Notes under the pieces: generated by a model
Databases searched by the model: none
Told to the model about the DNA's origin: nothing
What the model saw: only the letters and a program-made list of their open reading frames with translations
NCBI GenBank assembly: GCA_021234155.1
Contig: JAJEKV010000051.1
Coordinates: 1,922,754 to 1,986,753 of the forward strand
Length of the DNA: 64,000 nucleotides
Direction: 5' to 3'
DNA from: Isoetes taiwanensis
Lineage: Eukaryota; Streptophyta; Lycopodiopsida; Isoetales; Isoetaceae
Program-made: the position numbers and the translations under genes
Shown: positions 37,687-48,252 of the stretch, piece after piece
How the letters are laid out: every line of letters starts with the position of its first letter
Position numbering within the stretch: position 1 is the stretch's first letter

Positions 37687-38470
37687 TGGCGTGGGTCTGC
37701 AACGGATGTTTTGCCCGTCGTGCAACAGGAGGCGATTTCGTTTGTGAGCTCCGGCGACATCTTCAGGGGCTCTTACCATTACGCATTCATGTCGTTGCTC
37801 TTGTATTTGTAGCTCCTCATGGTCGGGAGGGGGTTAAAATGAAAAATAAGGGGGTTTAATCGAGTAGAAGGAATAAATTGACTAGAATTTGTTTCGCTCA
37901 TACGTACCTAACTTTGTTTTGGCTGCCCTTGGATATTTCAAATATTTTAGCAATATCCAAAATAGCCAGAGGGTAGCCGTTAGATTTCGAGGCTCACTTT
38001 TTGCATTTTATAGATGAACAGTGCTATCTACTCGCTACACCGATACTCCCCCTGAAAACCCATGTCGACCTAGGGGCTGCCGGGAATACTGGAGAGGCTA
38101 GAGAAATATAGGCCTCCGGGCAAAGGTGTGTGGAGGACTTGTCGAGGACCAGGAAGTACGCATCCGAAATAACACAACCGACATACTATGTACAGAGAAT
38201 TGGTAAGAAGGAAAAACGAGAGTACAACACATTCCCTACTCATGTCGTCCATTGCAGTAGCACGCCATTGCAAAGAACTAACAACAGAAAGGAAGAATTA
38301 CGAACATAGAGAGAATAGAGGCTTTATTTATGTAGCAAACTGTACAATAGTGCCATCGGATGCACAGTGTGTGCAGACCAGCCCGATGAGGAGGAAACAC
38401 TGAGACACATAAACCAAAACAATAGACAATATGTACAGACAGTGAACAACATAGTATCAGATGCCCATAG
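37687..38470. other. No recognised feature
   Basis: After homology to the tandem unit ends at about 37686 the sequence is unique. No gene is supported. Confidence 0.4.
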
Positions 38471-38805
38471 TTAGAGGATGCCTGATAGTGAGATCATCGA
38501 GCGCTTTTCCAGCGCGAATGAGAATTGCCCCAAGATGCTTGATCTCTGCACGAACGACATCCTTTCTCGAAGAGACATCTTGACATCCTCTTCGTCCAAT
38601 CCATCAAGTGCATTCTGAGCACATTGGATGCTTTCAGCTACAGCGTTCATTGTGCCATTAACAGCACGATTAAGATCGTTCTTGATCACCACAAGGTCAA
38701 CTTCGCTCTAGGTGCATATGCAACCTCCAGCATGGGCAGGTGCTTGTTCCGACTCGCTATCTACATCAATCATAGGAACAGGATTCTCTATAGCTGGAAT
38801 TGGAC
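38471..38805 (-). CDS. Possible exon of unknown gene downstream of Rep-like relic
   Basis: Acceptor TTGTTGCAG at about 38806, then a frame with one TAG: IPAIENPVPMIDVDSESEQA, later NDLNRAVNGTMNAVAESIQ and DGLDEEDV. The helical, acidic character is protein-like. It lies 100 bp downstream of the Rep-like relic on the same strand and could be its second gene or its 3' exon. No family is recognised. Confidence 0.25.
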
Positions 38806-38912
38806 CTGCAACAAGAGGAGAGCATGTGTTAGAGAGCACTGCAGCAAGCAATAGGCAGGAAGAAAGCAAGTCCAGTCATAAACAACAACAAATCACATGA
38901 AAAAAAGGGCAT

Positions 38913-39822
38913 CTAATCCACACGGGTTGCATGATCAACCATATCTATAGGAATGAAGTCTTGAAACGACATAACCGGAGACCTTTGCACGGGGGAATGA
39001 AGGCACTGGGCTCTTCTTCATATTCTTCTTTCAAATCATCATCCTTTGTCTCCGCTTCCTCAATCTCCGCCTCTACATCCCACACCCTTTTCCACCTCTT
39101 TCCCACGTGCTCCACCGGAATAATACCCAGTGGAGTGTTGAATAGAGCACATCGCACATCCGCTATCGAAGCAATTTCGAGATTCAAGGTTAGCCTCCAT
39201 GCTGCCTCAACTTTGCACTAAGAGATGAAGGCACTGTTCAAGGGGAGAACCCAACCTCGAAGGAAACTAAGCTTTCCCGTCCTCAACATCTTTGTGACTG
39301 TGTAGACAAGGCTGGCACTCCGTTGCCGACACTTATGATAGAGGATAAAGTGCTTCGCTCGCTGCAGTATATTGACATTGTTCAGACAACCGCATGCTTA
39401 ATATCCCCACCTCCATATAGCGCATACAAATCCTTGCCTCGGCGTATCTGATCAGCGGACACATTCTTCAGGCATTGCTTGTAATGCAGCTTGTCGTAAT
39501 CTTTCATGCAATAGCCAAGCATCCCTTCCAGGCAATGCAACCTGGTGTCATGCAAAGCATGACATAAAATAGTTCCTCTCGATGGCTTCCTCACATTCCA
39601 GCCTAGAAAATGCTTCAGCCTTATGTTTACTCACTGCGGAGTCCTTAAAGCAACAAGGGACAGTACCTGAACATGGAGATGATCCATGGAAATGCCTCTC
39701 TCTTGTGCAACCATCCCACAAATGCACTCATTCTTAAGAAATTGACAACAAGCAGTGTAAAACTCTTCCTTTATATCCTCCCCTGCCACAATAATCGTGA
39801 CGCTTACATCTAAAGATGATGT
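38913..39822 (-). pseudogene. Decayed HUH (rolling-circle Rep-like) protein, Replitron/CRESS-like
   Basis: The frame is readable over about 900 bp with one TGA (about 39643), one shift after KHAVV (about 39385), one TAG (about 39221) and a shift near the C-terminus. Key pieces: VAQERG, then HLHVQ at 39667-39681 (HxQ form of the HUH metal-binding motif); a KHFLGW element; GMLGYCMKD at about 39499-39519 with YCMK fitting the YxxK catalytic motif; then NVSADQIRRGKDLYALYG, NILQRAKHF, MLRTGKLSFLRGW, VEAAWRL and DVRCALFNTPLG; and an acidic tail. A single-tyrosine HUH protein differs from the two-tyrosine Helitron Reps in this window. Such proteins occur in Replitrons and CRESS-type replicons. Which of these it belongs to is not decided by eye, and it is clearly non-functional. 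Confidence 0.5.
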
Positions 39823-41884
39823 CTATTCCACTGCGACATTGCTGCACCTAGCCTTCCCTCTTCCCCTTGTTGGATGCCCCTCGAGGACCTCAGAGGTCTT
39901 CTCCTCCTTTGAACAGACTGATCCGAAGATACCTGCTGGCCCTTACCAAGAGGAGCTCCTTCCAATTCTCCCACCTCCAGATTGCATCGAGCACTTTGTT
40001 CCCTCTAGAAGTGGCAACATTCAGTGGGAGAACAGCCCTGGAAGATTCAGCAGTACATTGTCAGAGGATCAGTTGTATAGGAGAGCACATATTTTGCAGC
40101 AGATTTTGACCAAGGTGAGTTTCCCATCCTATTCCTCCAGTTAAGGCATGCCTTCCTCCATTTTTCCAGAATTTTTTGCCTTCATATGCTATTTTACCCA
40201 TCATTTTTTCCATTTCTATCCTTTTTCTCACTTAAAAATTCAAAAAAGAATTTCCACCATTCTCATATTGCCACGTGGCACAATTGGCCCCATCTAGGAC
40301 CCAAAAAATGCTCATTGAAGTTTTTGACCAAAATTAGGTCAACTGCCACATCATCATGCTAACTTGGCCTAGTACTCTGCCACATCATCATCTGAGTGCC
40401 ACTTCACACTTACCACCTCAATCTACACCCCTCCTAGCTCAAAATCGCCCCTCATAGCATGAATTTGAAGCAAAAAACAGCAGATTTGATGAAGATTAGG
40501 CCAAGAAAAGGTAGGGGCAGAAAAAGACAAAGGGATGTTATCTTTTCTTGGCAGTTTTTGGGTCACATTTACGGGGCAATTTTGACATTTTCTTGGGGCC
40601 ATCTGGGCGCTATCATCCAAGTATTAGACCAGCAAAAGGGAGCAAGGGAAGGATCAGAAGAAAAAGAGAGATATGTGAAAACAGGAAAAAGATGAAGGGA
40701 GGTAATTCCGTATGCATAGAGAGGAGATTACCTAATTATCAGTCTTCTGGGACCATCCTTCAACGTCTGTGAAGAGGATTTGATGTCAGATATGCTCTTG
40801 GGTCTGCTGTGACAGTTTTTCTTCTCTTTCCTTCAGCACTAGTGCCATTGTTTCTTTGAAGGGCATCTGCATCCATCTTCTGCACTATATTGTGCCAGCA
40901 TTTGCATTTGCTCTATGATTGTCTACCCGAATTGTTGTGCAAACTATATTTCTTGATATGATGGAAGGTTTCTTTGGAGTTATATGAATGACCTTGCTTG
41001 CTCTGAATTAGATATTTGCAACTCCCTCCCTCTCACAATCAGAGGATTACAAGGTAAGCTTTTTGGTTTCCTTGTGAGTTTAGCATGCATCTAAATAATT
41101 CCATTGAGTGAAATTATTATCTCAATGAACACCATTAAGGAAATTTTTTCTCTCATGTGAGAGACATCTTCTTGAACCATAAACATGCATTAACTTATGC
41201 ATTGAGTTTATGCATTGACTTAAGGAAATTTTTATACATAGACAAATCACTCAAAGCATTAAAGTTATGCATTAGCTTATGCATTGAGTTTTTTTTTTTT
41301 TTTTTTTGAGGGACTTATGCATTGAGTTTATGCATTGACTTAAGGAAAAAATTTTATATGTGAACACATAGGCAAATCACTCAAATAATTAAAGTAATGC
41401 ATTAGCTTATGCATTAAATTTATGCATTAACTAAAGAAAAATTCTTATATGTGAACATCCTAAGTGGATTGCTATTATTGAATATGATTTTAGATGCTAG
41501 CTCATCTTGATATTAGAATTTGAAGGATTGTACTCATAATTTTCCCTAGGCTTTTAGGGATCCAATTTTTGAGAAGATAAGTCACTAGAAGCAAGATCCT
41601 AGTGAGCACACTTCCGCCTGGCTAGTCTCTGGAGGCCTTGTCTCTGCATCAACATCCAAGATTCCTGGCTATCTTCTTCCAGAACATAATGGTGAAAGCA
41701 ACAATTCACAAGCACTCACCTCTTGCAGCACTGCTCCCTCTGCACTCCATCGCTTGAGATGCTGACTGCATAGGAAGGCAACCAATATATAGAGGCAGGC
41801 CCATGAGGCCAGGAACAGAAGTTCCGACACAGGCATCACCTGGCAGGCAGCGCAGCCCAATGAATCCGCATAGTCTCGCCTCAT
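39823..41884. other. Non-coding stretch with a direct repeat
   Basis: No gene is supported. About 100 bp around ttatgcattgagtttatgca is duplicated (41195-41290 and 41319-41430), separated by a poly(T) run at about 41288-41308. A TATA-like accaatatatagaggca lies near 41785. Confidence 0.45.
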
Positions 41885-42573
41885 GGCCAGAGTTTCTATT
41901 CAGCATGCGGTAGTTTATGCACATGCGCATTGGCCCATCCTTCTTTTTGACGAACAATATTGGTGCGCGAAAAGAAGAGACGCTTGGCTTAATAAAACCG
42001 GCTTCCAATGGCTCATCAAGTTGCTTCTTCAGCTCTGCAAGCTCCTTGGGTGCCAGCCTGTATGGTGCCCTTACAACTGGTTTAGTTCCCAGTTTAAGCG
42101 CTATTTCGCATTCTACTTCTCGGTTTGGCGGCAAGTGAGCGATCTTTTCCGGGAAGATATCCTTATACTCATCCAGTATGTCTTGCACCTGTATTTGATG
42201 GGCTTGTGTTGTCTCTGTTTTCTCAAGGTCCCCCATTTTTAAGAGACATATATAAATGGGTTCCTCTTTCTCTATTTCCCTTAATAATTGATTCAAAGAC
42301 ATAATCTTTAAGGGTGCGGCAGATTTGTTACCTGAAATTGTGATTTTTTCCCTTGTTCATCGATAATGTCCAGCTGGCGATCTTGACATCTGATAATTGC
42401 CTTGCTAACCAGTCCATCCCTACTATAACATCAAACTTTCCTAGATCAACAACCTCGCAATTGAGACTTATCGGCATCTCTGGAATGTCAAAGGTAAACT
42501 GTACATTGTTCCCTTGGGTAAGCTTTACTGTGCCATCTGCAAGTTTCACCTTATGCCTTCTCCGAGTTGGCAC
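41885..42573 (-). pseudogene. Protease end and truncated reverse transcriptase
   Basis: 42328-42573 holds the late protease part (FDVIVGMDWL). 41885-42302 continues with the spacer and RT N-terminus (HLPPNREVECEIAL, APYRLAPKELAELKKQL, PILFVKKKDGPMRMCINYR). After CINYRMLN the reading changes to unrelated sequence. The catalytic YxDD region, RNase H and integrase are absent. Confidence 0.85.
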
Positions 42574-44070
42574 GATCTTAATCCAAGTTTCTGTAAGGTG
42601 TGTGGGCTAACAAAACTGTGTGAGGCCCCCGTATCTATGAGGATTCTGAGCTGATGACTGTCCTTTTTACCAAACACAACAATGACTTGGGGTTGATTTT
42701 GAACATTACCTGAGTTGACCAAGGCATTGATTGTCATTTCGATATCCTCTTCCTCGGTCACGGGAGTTGGCTCCGGTGAGGGTTCTTCTGGTTCATCCCC
42801 GTTGAATAATTCAAAATGCACTGTAACCATCGTGGTACAGTTATGAGTTTGATGTCCTAGTTTCATGCATTTGAAACATAGGCCCTCTTTACGTGCTCTT
42901 AGTCTCTACTCAGGAGTGAGCTTAGAGATGAAATCTCTAACAACCGGTGAGATCTTTGGGGCCTCAGGTTGCTCTGGGTGTTTGGAATGGAACTCAGTTT
43001 TCTGCTTAGGCTTGTTTGCGTCCAATACTGGCTCATTCTTCTTGTACGGCATGTCAATGTTTCTTTCTGCCCCTCCTTTACCAGACCACCTTGGTCATGC
43101 TTCAAATGGCATCCTTTTTGGTCCGTCAGGTGTGGATGCAACACTGGTGGCTGCTCTCTTAGCTGTTTTCTCTATATTGCGTGCGATACGTTCGGCTTCC
43201 AAGAGTGTGTTGAGTTTCATATTATTAACATGACCACTGATGTCCCGTACGCCATATATAGCACTCTGAACCAATTGTTTCTGCTTGCGGGTTGTGTCAT
43301 AGAGTCTCAGATAGTTGAATCTCTTGGCATATTCAACAACTTTCATGCCATCTTGGAGCAACCTCTTTAGCTCCTGTTGCTTTTTTATAAGGTGATCGCT
43401 GGGAATCATGCCGTTCCTGATTGCTTTCACAAATTTATTCCACTTCATGCCTTCCTTTAGTACCTTGTGATGCAACTGATATGCATCCCACTATTGCTGA
43501 GCATCCTTTTCCAAAGAGGCAATAGCGGTCTGAGTGAGTTGTCAGGGCTTAAGTCCAACATTATCAGCATAATTCTCTAGCTTATTGATCCACTGTCTTA
43601 GCTCCATTCCATCTCGCTTCTCTCCCGTGTAGATGGGGAGTTTTCTGCTCTTCCAAAAGTTCTCCATCAACCTATGTTGAGTTCTTTCCGAGTCTAGAAA
43701 ATAGGGATTGGAACTTTGGCTACTGCGCTTGGAGTGTCTGTATCTCTTGGCGCTGTCTGTTGATGTGGATGAGGAGCTTCCCTCACTTTTTGAATTAACG
43801 GATGACGAGCTGACGAAGATGAAGATATGCTAGCACTGCTCTTTCATTCCCTTCGGGCTTTCTTGGCATGATTGCCTGGCTAAGAGCCAGATTGTCTATC
43901 AATAGAGTGGCTTCGCTTGCGCTCATCCCCATTGGTCATAGGTGGGTTGGGTTGCGAAGCGGTGCTTCTCCACAATATCCCTGAGAATGATGATCTCTTC
44001 TTCTGATAAACGTGCATCGTTCACGGGGAGTGGTGGGGGGTAGGGGTGGAACGGTAGAGTCCATCCTGCA
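42546..44070 (-). pseudogene. gag and aspartic protease of the gypsy element
   Basis: Gag starts near 44070 (MDSTVPPLPP), passes through ARLSEEEIIILRDIVEKHRF and the conserved capsid part (HLIKKQQELKRLLQDGMKVV, EYAKRFNYL) at 43095-43475, and has a CCHC knuckle, CFKCMKLGHQTHNC, near 42850. The protease active site is LIDTGASHSF. Several frameshifts and stops (for example near 43490) break the frame. Confidence 0.85.
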
Positions 44071-44356
44071 ATTGTTCAATCTTAGTTAGACCAAAGGTCA
44101 TTGCTTGTGATTTTATGACAATATCATTCATAATCATCTCTTCTACTCAAGGAGAAATAAGAAAACATGTTTATAATCCATATAATAACTATATTACATA
44201 AAATCATCATTCCTTATAACGAGGTCTTTTTGCTTTAATATTTCTCCTCGGTCAATGGCTAGCCTAAAAGGTCAAGAGCCCCTACAACTGATCCAGAGTC
44301 AAGGGCAGGGACTAAAGTGTCCTCAGGGACATCACTATGTAGAGCGGTTACTACCG

Positions 44357-45001
44357 CTACTGCCGTCTGGTGTAGTCCGCAAAATCTCCAAAGCACTCAC
44401 TCCCAACAGATCTTCGTATCAACACAATGTGCCTCACTGATGGGGAGATAGGATTGTGCCCTCGAGCTATGGTCAAAGTGCGTAAATAGTAGTGCTGATC
44501 ATCAGAGGGGGGTGAGAGAAAATGAGAAAATACTATGACTTCACCTTCTAAGAAGGCGGAAGCATAGTAACGAGTCATCTCAGGAGGGGTGCCCTTTGGC
44601 ATTCTTGCTTTGTTCTCATAATAGGGAGGGGGAGCCTCCAGGTCTCTTTCCTCCTCCTCAATATCTTCAGCAATTGTAGCTTCAGGAGGAGCTGAGCTCG
44701 ACCCTTCTCCTGCTTGTGTCAATAAGAGCAAGGGTTGAATAGGCTTCCACTGATTCTTGGCCTGTACTGCCTGAAATTCCTCCTCGGAGGCTAGCTGTGC
44801 CTGGCTCATAACATCCTTCACCCTCCATACCGCATCTGCTATCGGTATCATTTCTTGTGTTGAGGTTCGAGAGAGCATAAGATTTTCACTCTCTTCATCA
44901 GATACAGCGCCGGAGGTGTCAACCCATCTCATTAGTGCATCCTGTATATGTGCTTCGGGATCACTTGTGAACCAACCTTGTACTTCTGGTAAAGAAAGCA
45001 T
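44357..45001 (-). CDS. Retroelement extra ORF 3, function unknown
   Basis: 214 codons, begins MLSLPEVQGWFTSDPEAH. The centre is acidic (EDIEEEERDLEAPPPYYENK) and the C-terminus has PSVRHIVLIRRSVG. PPPYY resembles a PPxY WW-domain motif, which in retroviral Gag proteins can act in budding; here this is speculation. It lies just upstream of gag on the same strand. I know no family. Confidence 0.5.
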   Translation of the reverse strand: MLSLPEVQGWFTSDPEAHIQDALMRWVDTSGAVSDEESENLMLSRTSTQEMIPIADAVWRVKDVMSQAQLASEEEFQAVQAKNQWKPIQPLLLLTQAGEGSSSAPPEATIAEDIEEEERDLEAPPPYYENKARMPKGTPPEMTRYYASAFLEGEVIVFSHFLSPPSDDQHYYLRTLTIARGHNPISPSVRHIVLIRRSVGSECFGDFADYTRRQ

Positions 45002-45080
45002 ATCTTATAAAAATACATAGGGGTTGCTGTTGATATAAATTTCAGGTAATGCGGTGAAGCCCTTGCTGAACTGTGGTGCT

Positions 45081-45653
45081 TTAGGAATATTGAGGAAGGT
45101 CCTTCTTGAGTTCTTCTGCCTCCTCCTCCTCATCTGCTCCCATAGATCCTGAACTCCTTGCCCCCGTGGCTGGTGCTTCTTCCTCTTCTTCCTCATCCTC
45201 CGAGGATTTGGTATTAGAGTCCTTGTCTGGCATTTCCAAAGGAAGACTCTCAGGAGCCTGTAGAGCTATGGGCTCAGCTAGTGCACCAGCCAGTCGGGTC
45301 ATGCAAATAGCCAAAGCTAGTGTCGACTCAACATATGTTTTCCTCTGATAATTGGCTATTCCCTGGCTGTTAACTATTCTTGATCTAATATTCCTCATCA
45401 ACTTAGCATCGCCAAGAATGTTGATGAGGACCTGGTTGAGGACAAACATTCCTTTCCTCTCAGGGATTGGGACAGCATGAGGTGCTAACTTGTCATTATA
45501 AAAGCTCACCTATGGCGCATACTCAGGGTGTCTGCGCAGGTTATCCAGCAGATCCACCTGGTGTGCGAACATAGGATATACCGCCTCTGGAATTACATCC
45601 TCATACAACCTCTGTCCGGCCAAATACCAAGTGGAAAAATCAACGGTCTTCAT
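45081..45653 (-). pseudogene. Retroelement extra ORF 2, one in-frame stop
   Basis: Starts MKTVDFSTWYLAGQRLYEDV. A single TAG lies near 45511 and the same frame continues through VSFYNDKLAPHAVPIPERKG, NILGDAKLMRNIRSRIVNSQ, LALAICMTRLAGALAEP and a C-terminal run of glutamates. The first two thirds look like a folded domain and the end is acidic and disordered. Not recognised; it may belong to the plant gypsy-associated protein families of unknown role. Confidence 0.5.
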
Positions 45654-46129
45654 TTTGGAGAAATATTTAAGCTGGGCGCCCTTAAGCTGATGATCAAAAC
45701 CCTAACTTGCAAGTTGAGAAATGAGGGGTCATATCCTTTATTTATAGTTTTAGGGTTAGGCATGCCTTTCCTTTAAAAGCTATTAAAGGTCTATCTTTAC
45801 AAAGATCAAAGGATTACTAGCAATAGAGGCACTTATTTCTCAAAACTTTGTTTTCATTATACAAAAGTCAGATTACAAAAATATTTCGTAGTCTGCACCG
45901 CTTTATCCCCCTTGATGTGTATGGCCAGGTGCATGTCCTTGGGCATAATGGTAACCCTCTTAGTATGCAGGGCACACGGATTTGTGTCCTCAAAAATGCC
46001 CCACGGCTACGACTTCCACTGCTTCTTGTAAAGCCAAAATTGTGGGGCCGGTCATCCTCTTGCCGGGATCAAGCTCCTGTGTGACTTCCTGGCGAAGGCG
46101 GCTTTGGAGATTAGGAACCCAGGACCAGT

Positions 46130-47053
46130 CTAATAATGCCTTATTTCCTCCAAGGCTCCCCTTCCTGCCTTCTTCTTTCTCCTCCTCTCTTTTGGCACTT
46201 TGCTCTTCTTAGGTGGCCTCACCCGTCTTGTATCAGGGTTAATCCTTCTTCTTGGGGCTCTCGAGCTAGATGCCTCTTCTCGTTGGTTCTGAGGAGGGGG
46301 TGGCGGAGGTGGCGGTTCTTGTGGTAGAGGGGGTTGCGGAGGTGGCAGATCCTCTGGCACAGGGGGTTCTAGTTGGCTTTGGGAAGGGAGCGGTGGATTC
46401 AGTGGTTGAAGTGGGTTATATGGCTGACGGGGGTCTGGTGTGGATAATGGCGGGGAAGGCGGGGTATGTGACTCATGCTCGGGCGATGGTGGCGGCACGT
46501 TCGGGTCCTCATGTCCCTCCATGTCCATAAGTACTTGCGGCCGTGAAGGCCCTTCTCCCCTTCTTGGTCTTCCTGCATGTTTTGCTGCCTTATGATCATC
46601 AAATTCTCGCCACAAGGCGTACCTGGTCTCGACATCGGTGCTTTCACACACCCAGCTTCGGTACCACTTGTTAAGCCTATTCTCTGAAACTCGGTCAGGG
46701 TTATAAGCCAAGTGTCGATGTCGTTCCCCTGGAGTGTTGATGCAAGTAGCGATGATCTCGTTGAATTGCTCGAAGAAGGACCTTTCTCTTACTTCTAGTG
46801 TAGGCACACCCTCTTCGCCATCTCTCCTATCAAGCTTTAATTCTTCTCTTAAAAATTCTAGGGTGACGCCAGGTAGGCCTTCACCCATATCTTCACGGTC
46901 CTCCTCTACTCTCATGGCTAAGGCCATCAAGAATATGTACTTATGATGCTCATTTTCTGATACCACTATGTTTCTTAGTAATACCTCCATGGGCCATCTC
47001 ATGGCGGCTTTCTCCAGGGTATACCTTCTTGTCATTGATTTCGTTCTTGCCAT
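46130..47053 (-). CDS. Retroelement extra ORF 1, proline-rich with basic tail
   Basis: 307 codons from the ATG at 47053, intact. N-terminus MARTKSMTRRY; a helical folded-looking part (LEKAAMRWPMEVLLRNIVV, FFEQFNEIIATCINTPGERH, LNKWYRSWVCESTDVETRY); a long proline-rich linker; and a strongly basic end (RRVRPPKKSKVPKERRRKKK) that looks like a nuclear localisation and nucleic-acid-binding segment. It is the first ORF after the leader. Layout resembles the unknown ORF1 of Ogre elements. ARTK at the N-terminus equals the first four residues of mature histone H3, possibly chance. Confidence 0.6.
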   Translation of the reverse strand: MARTKSMTRRYTLEKAAMRWPMEVLLRNIVVSENEHHKYIFLMALAMRVEEDREDMGEGLPGVTLEFLREELKLDRRDGEEGVPTLEVRERSFFEQFNEIIATCINTPGERHRHLAYNPDRVSENRLNKWYRSWVCESTDVETRYALWREFDDHKAAKHAGRPRRGEGPSRPQVLMDMEGHEDPNVPPPSPEHESHTPPSPPLSTPDPRQPYNPLQPLNPPLPSQSQLEPPVPEDLPPPQPPLPQEPPPPPPPPQNQREEASSSRAPRRRINPDTRRVRPPKKSKVPKERRRKKKAGRGALEEIRHY

Positions 47054-47218
47054 ATTTCTCAATACTTCAAACTTTATGTTAATCCAATGTCTGGCACCAC
47101 GTGGCGGTTTGGTGTTAAGCTCCGCTGATCACTAAGTGTGTTTGCAAATGACAAATCAACCCTACTGTCCCCCCAACCCCCCATATAGGGTTCCAACTTA
47201 GCCAGCAGCTGCGCCACC

Positions 47219-47825
47219 TCGACGCCATGCAGGCGACTCGCGATGGGTGCGTGGGAGGCCGGAATGGGGTGTTTTAGAGTAGCCACGCGGGCAACGAGAG
47301 TCGCTCGTCGACCGCGTCCCCTTTTTCCATATCCACTTATCTTGTGATGAAGAACTACCCCCTTAATCCTTTCAAAATTATCATCTAATCAATGAACTCA
47401 GCCTTCTTTGGTGAAGCGGCTCGCGTTGGGCACGTGAGGCTTCCAATTAGGTCAGTTCCAACTAGCCACACGGGCAACACGAGTCACCCTACTTGCCAGT
47501 GCTCCTCTAAAAAGCAATCTGATTTCCCTAAAGAATTGGCCTTAGATTAGCTTGATCCTACCATCATCTTAGTCAATCTAGCTGTCACTTGCAAACCGCC
47601 TCGCGTTGGGCGCGTGGAGCATCCAAATAGGCTAACTTAGAAGTGTGACACGGGCAACGCGAGTCGGTTCTCAATCTTGCCCCTTTTTCTTACAAACAAC
47701 TAGTTTTTCGGGAAGAATCATACCCTATTTTCTTGAGAATTTTGCTTGATATTTGATCGCGTTGGGCGCGTGGGCATCTTAAACTGGCCAACTTTGGGGC
47801 GTCATGCGGGCAACGTGAATCGGTT
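47219..47825 (-). repeat. Four structured hairpin repeats in the retroelement leader
   Basis: Units at 47219-47311, 47410-47488, 47594-47669 and 47754-47821. Each has a conserved core, (C)TCGCGTTGGGCGCGTG, and later CACGGGCAACGCGAG, which pair with each other. Outer stems differ between units but stay complementary: GCGACTC/GAGTCGC with TCGACG/CGTCGA, GGTGA/TCACC, AACCG/CGGTT, GAT/ATC. GC-rich in an AT-rich setting. They lie in the untranslated leader between PBS and the first ORF. Confidence 0.8.
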
Positions 47826-48238
47826 TGCGCCCCGCGCCCCATTTCGCCCAAACTTGCTAATTTGAGGGGAGTTTCTCCCTGCAACTCAGATTCTGCCTTA
47901 CTGGTAAATCTGCCATGTCAACACTATTTTGTCTCTGCATCTATTCCAGGGGTTAGGGTGTCAGTAAGGGATCAACTCAGGGCCTCACAAGTGGGAGTAG
48001 TATTGACGATCAATACCAACATCACCGACCCTAGGTTCTTCTCCTGCAGCAAAATTATCGATATGTCCATCTACCTACCGTAGGACTGCCTAGGGTTCTA
48101 TCGATCAAAAACTTTAGCCTATGAAAACCATATGCATCATACACCATATCCTCTCATCAAAACTGAGTATCACCTTTTGTAATCACTTTGTAGTCGTGAG
48201 AATCAACAAGGGTGGCCCAAGGTCACGTAGGACCATTT

Positions 48239-48250
48239 GCTCTGATACCA
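48239..48250 (-). promoter_or_regulatory. Primer binding site, tRNA-Met type
   Basis: TGGTATCAGAGC on the minus strand, complementary to the 3' end of initiator tRNA-Met, two bases after the LTR end. Standard for plant LTR retrotransposons. Confidence 0.9.
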
Positions 48251-48252
48251 AA

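Noticed and set aside
39797-40144. Plus-strand 115-codon frame (EELLPILPPPDCIEHF)
   Set aside because: Partly overlaps the N-terminal side of the Rep-like relic on the other strand and has no recognised motif; too weak to list.
46134-46530. Plus-strand frames opposite the proline-rich ORF
   Set aside because: Shadow of the GC-rich minus-strand ORF.
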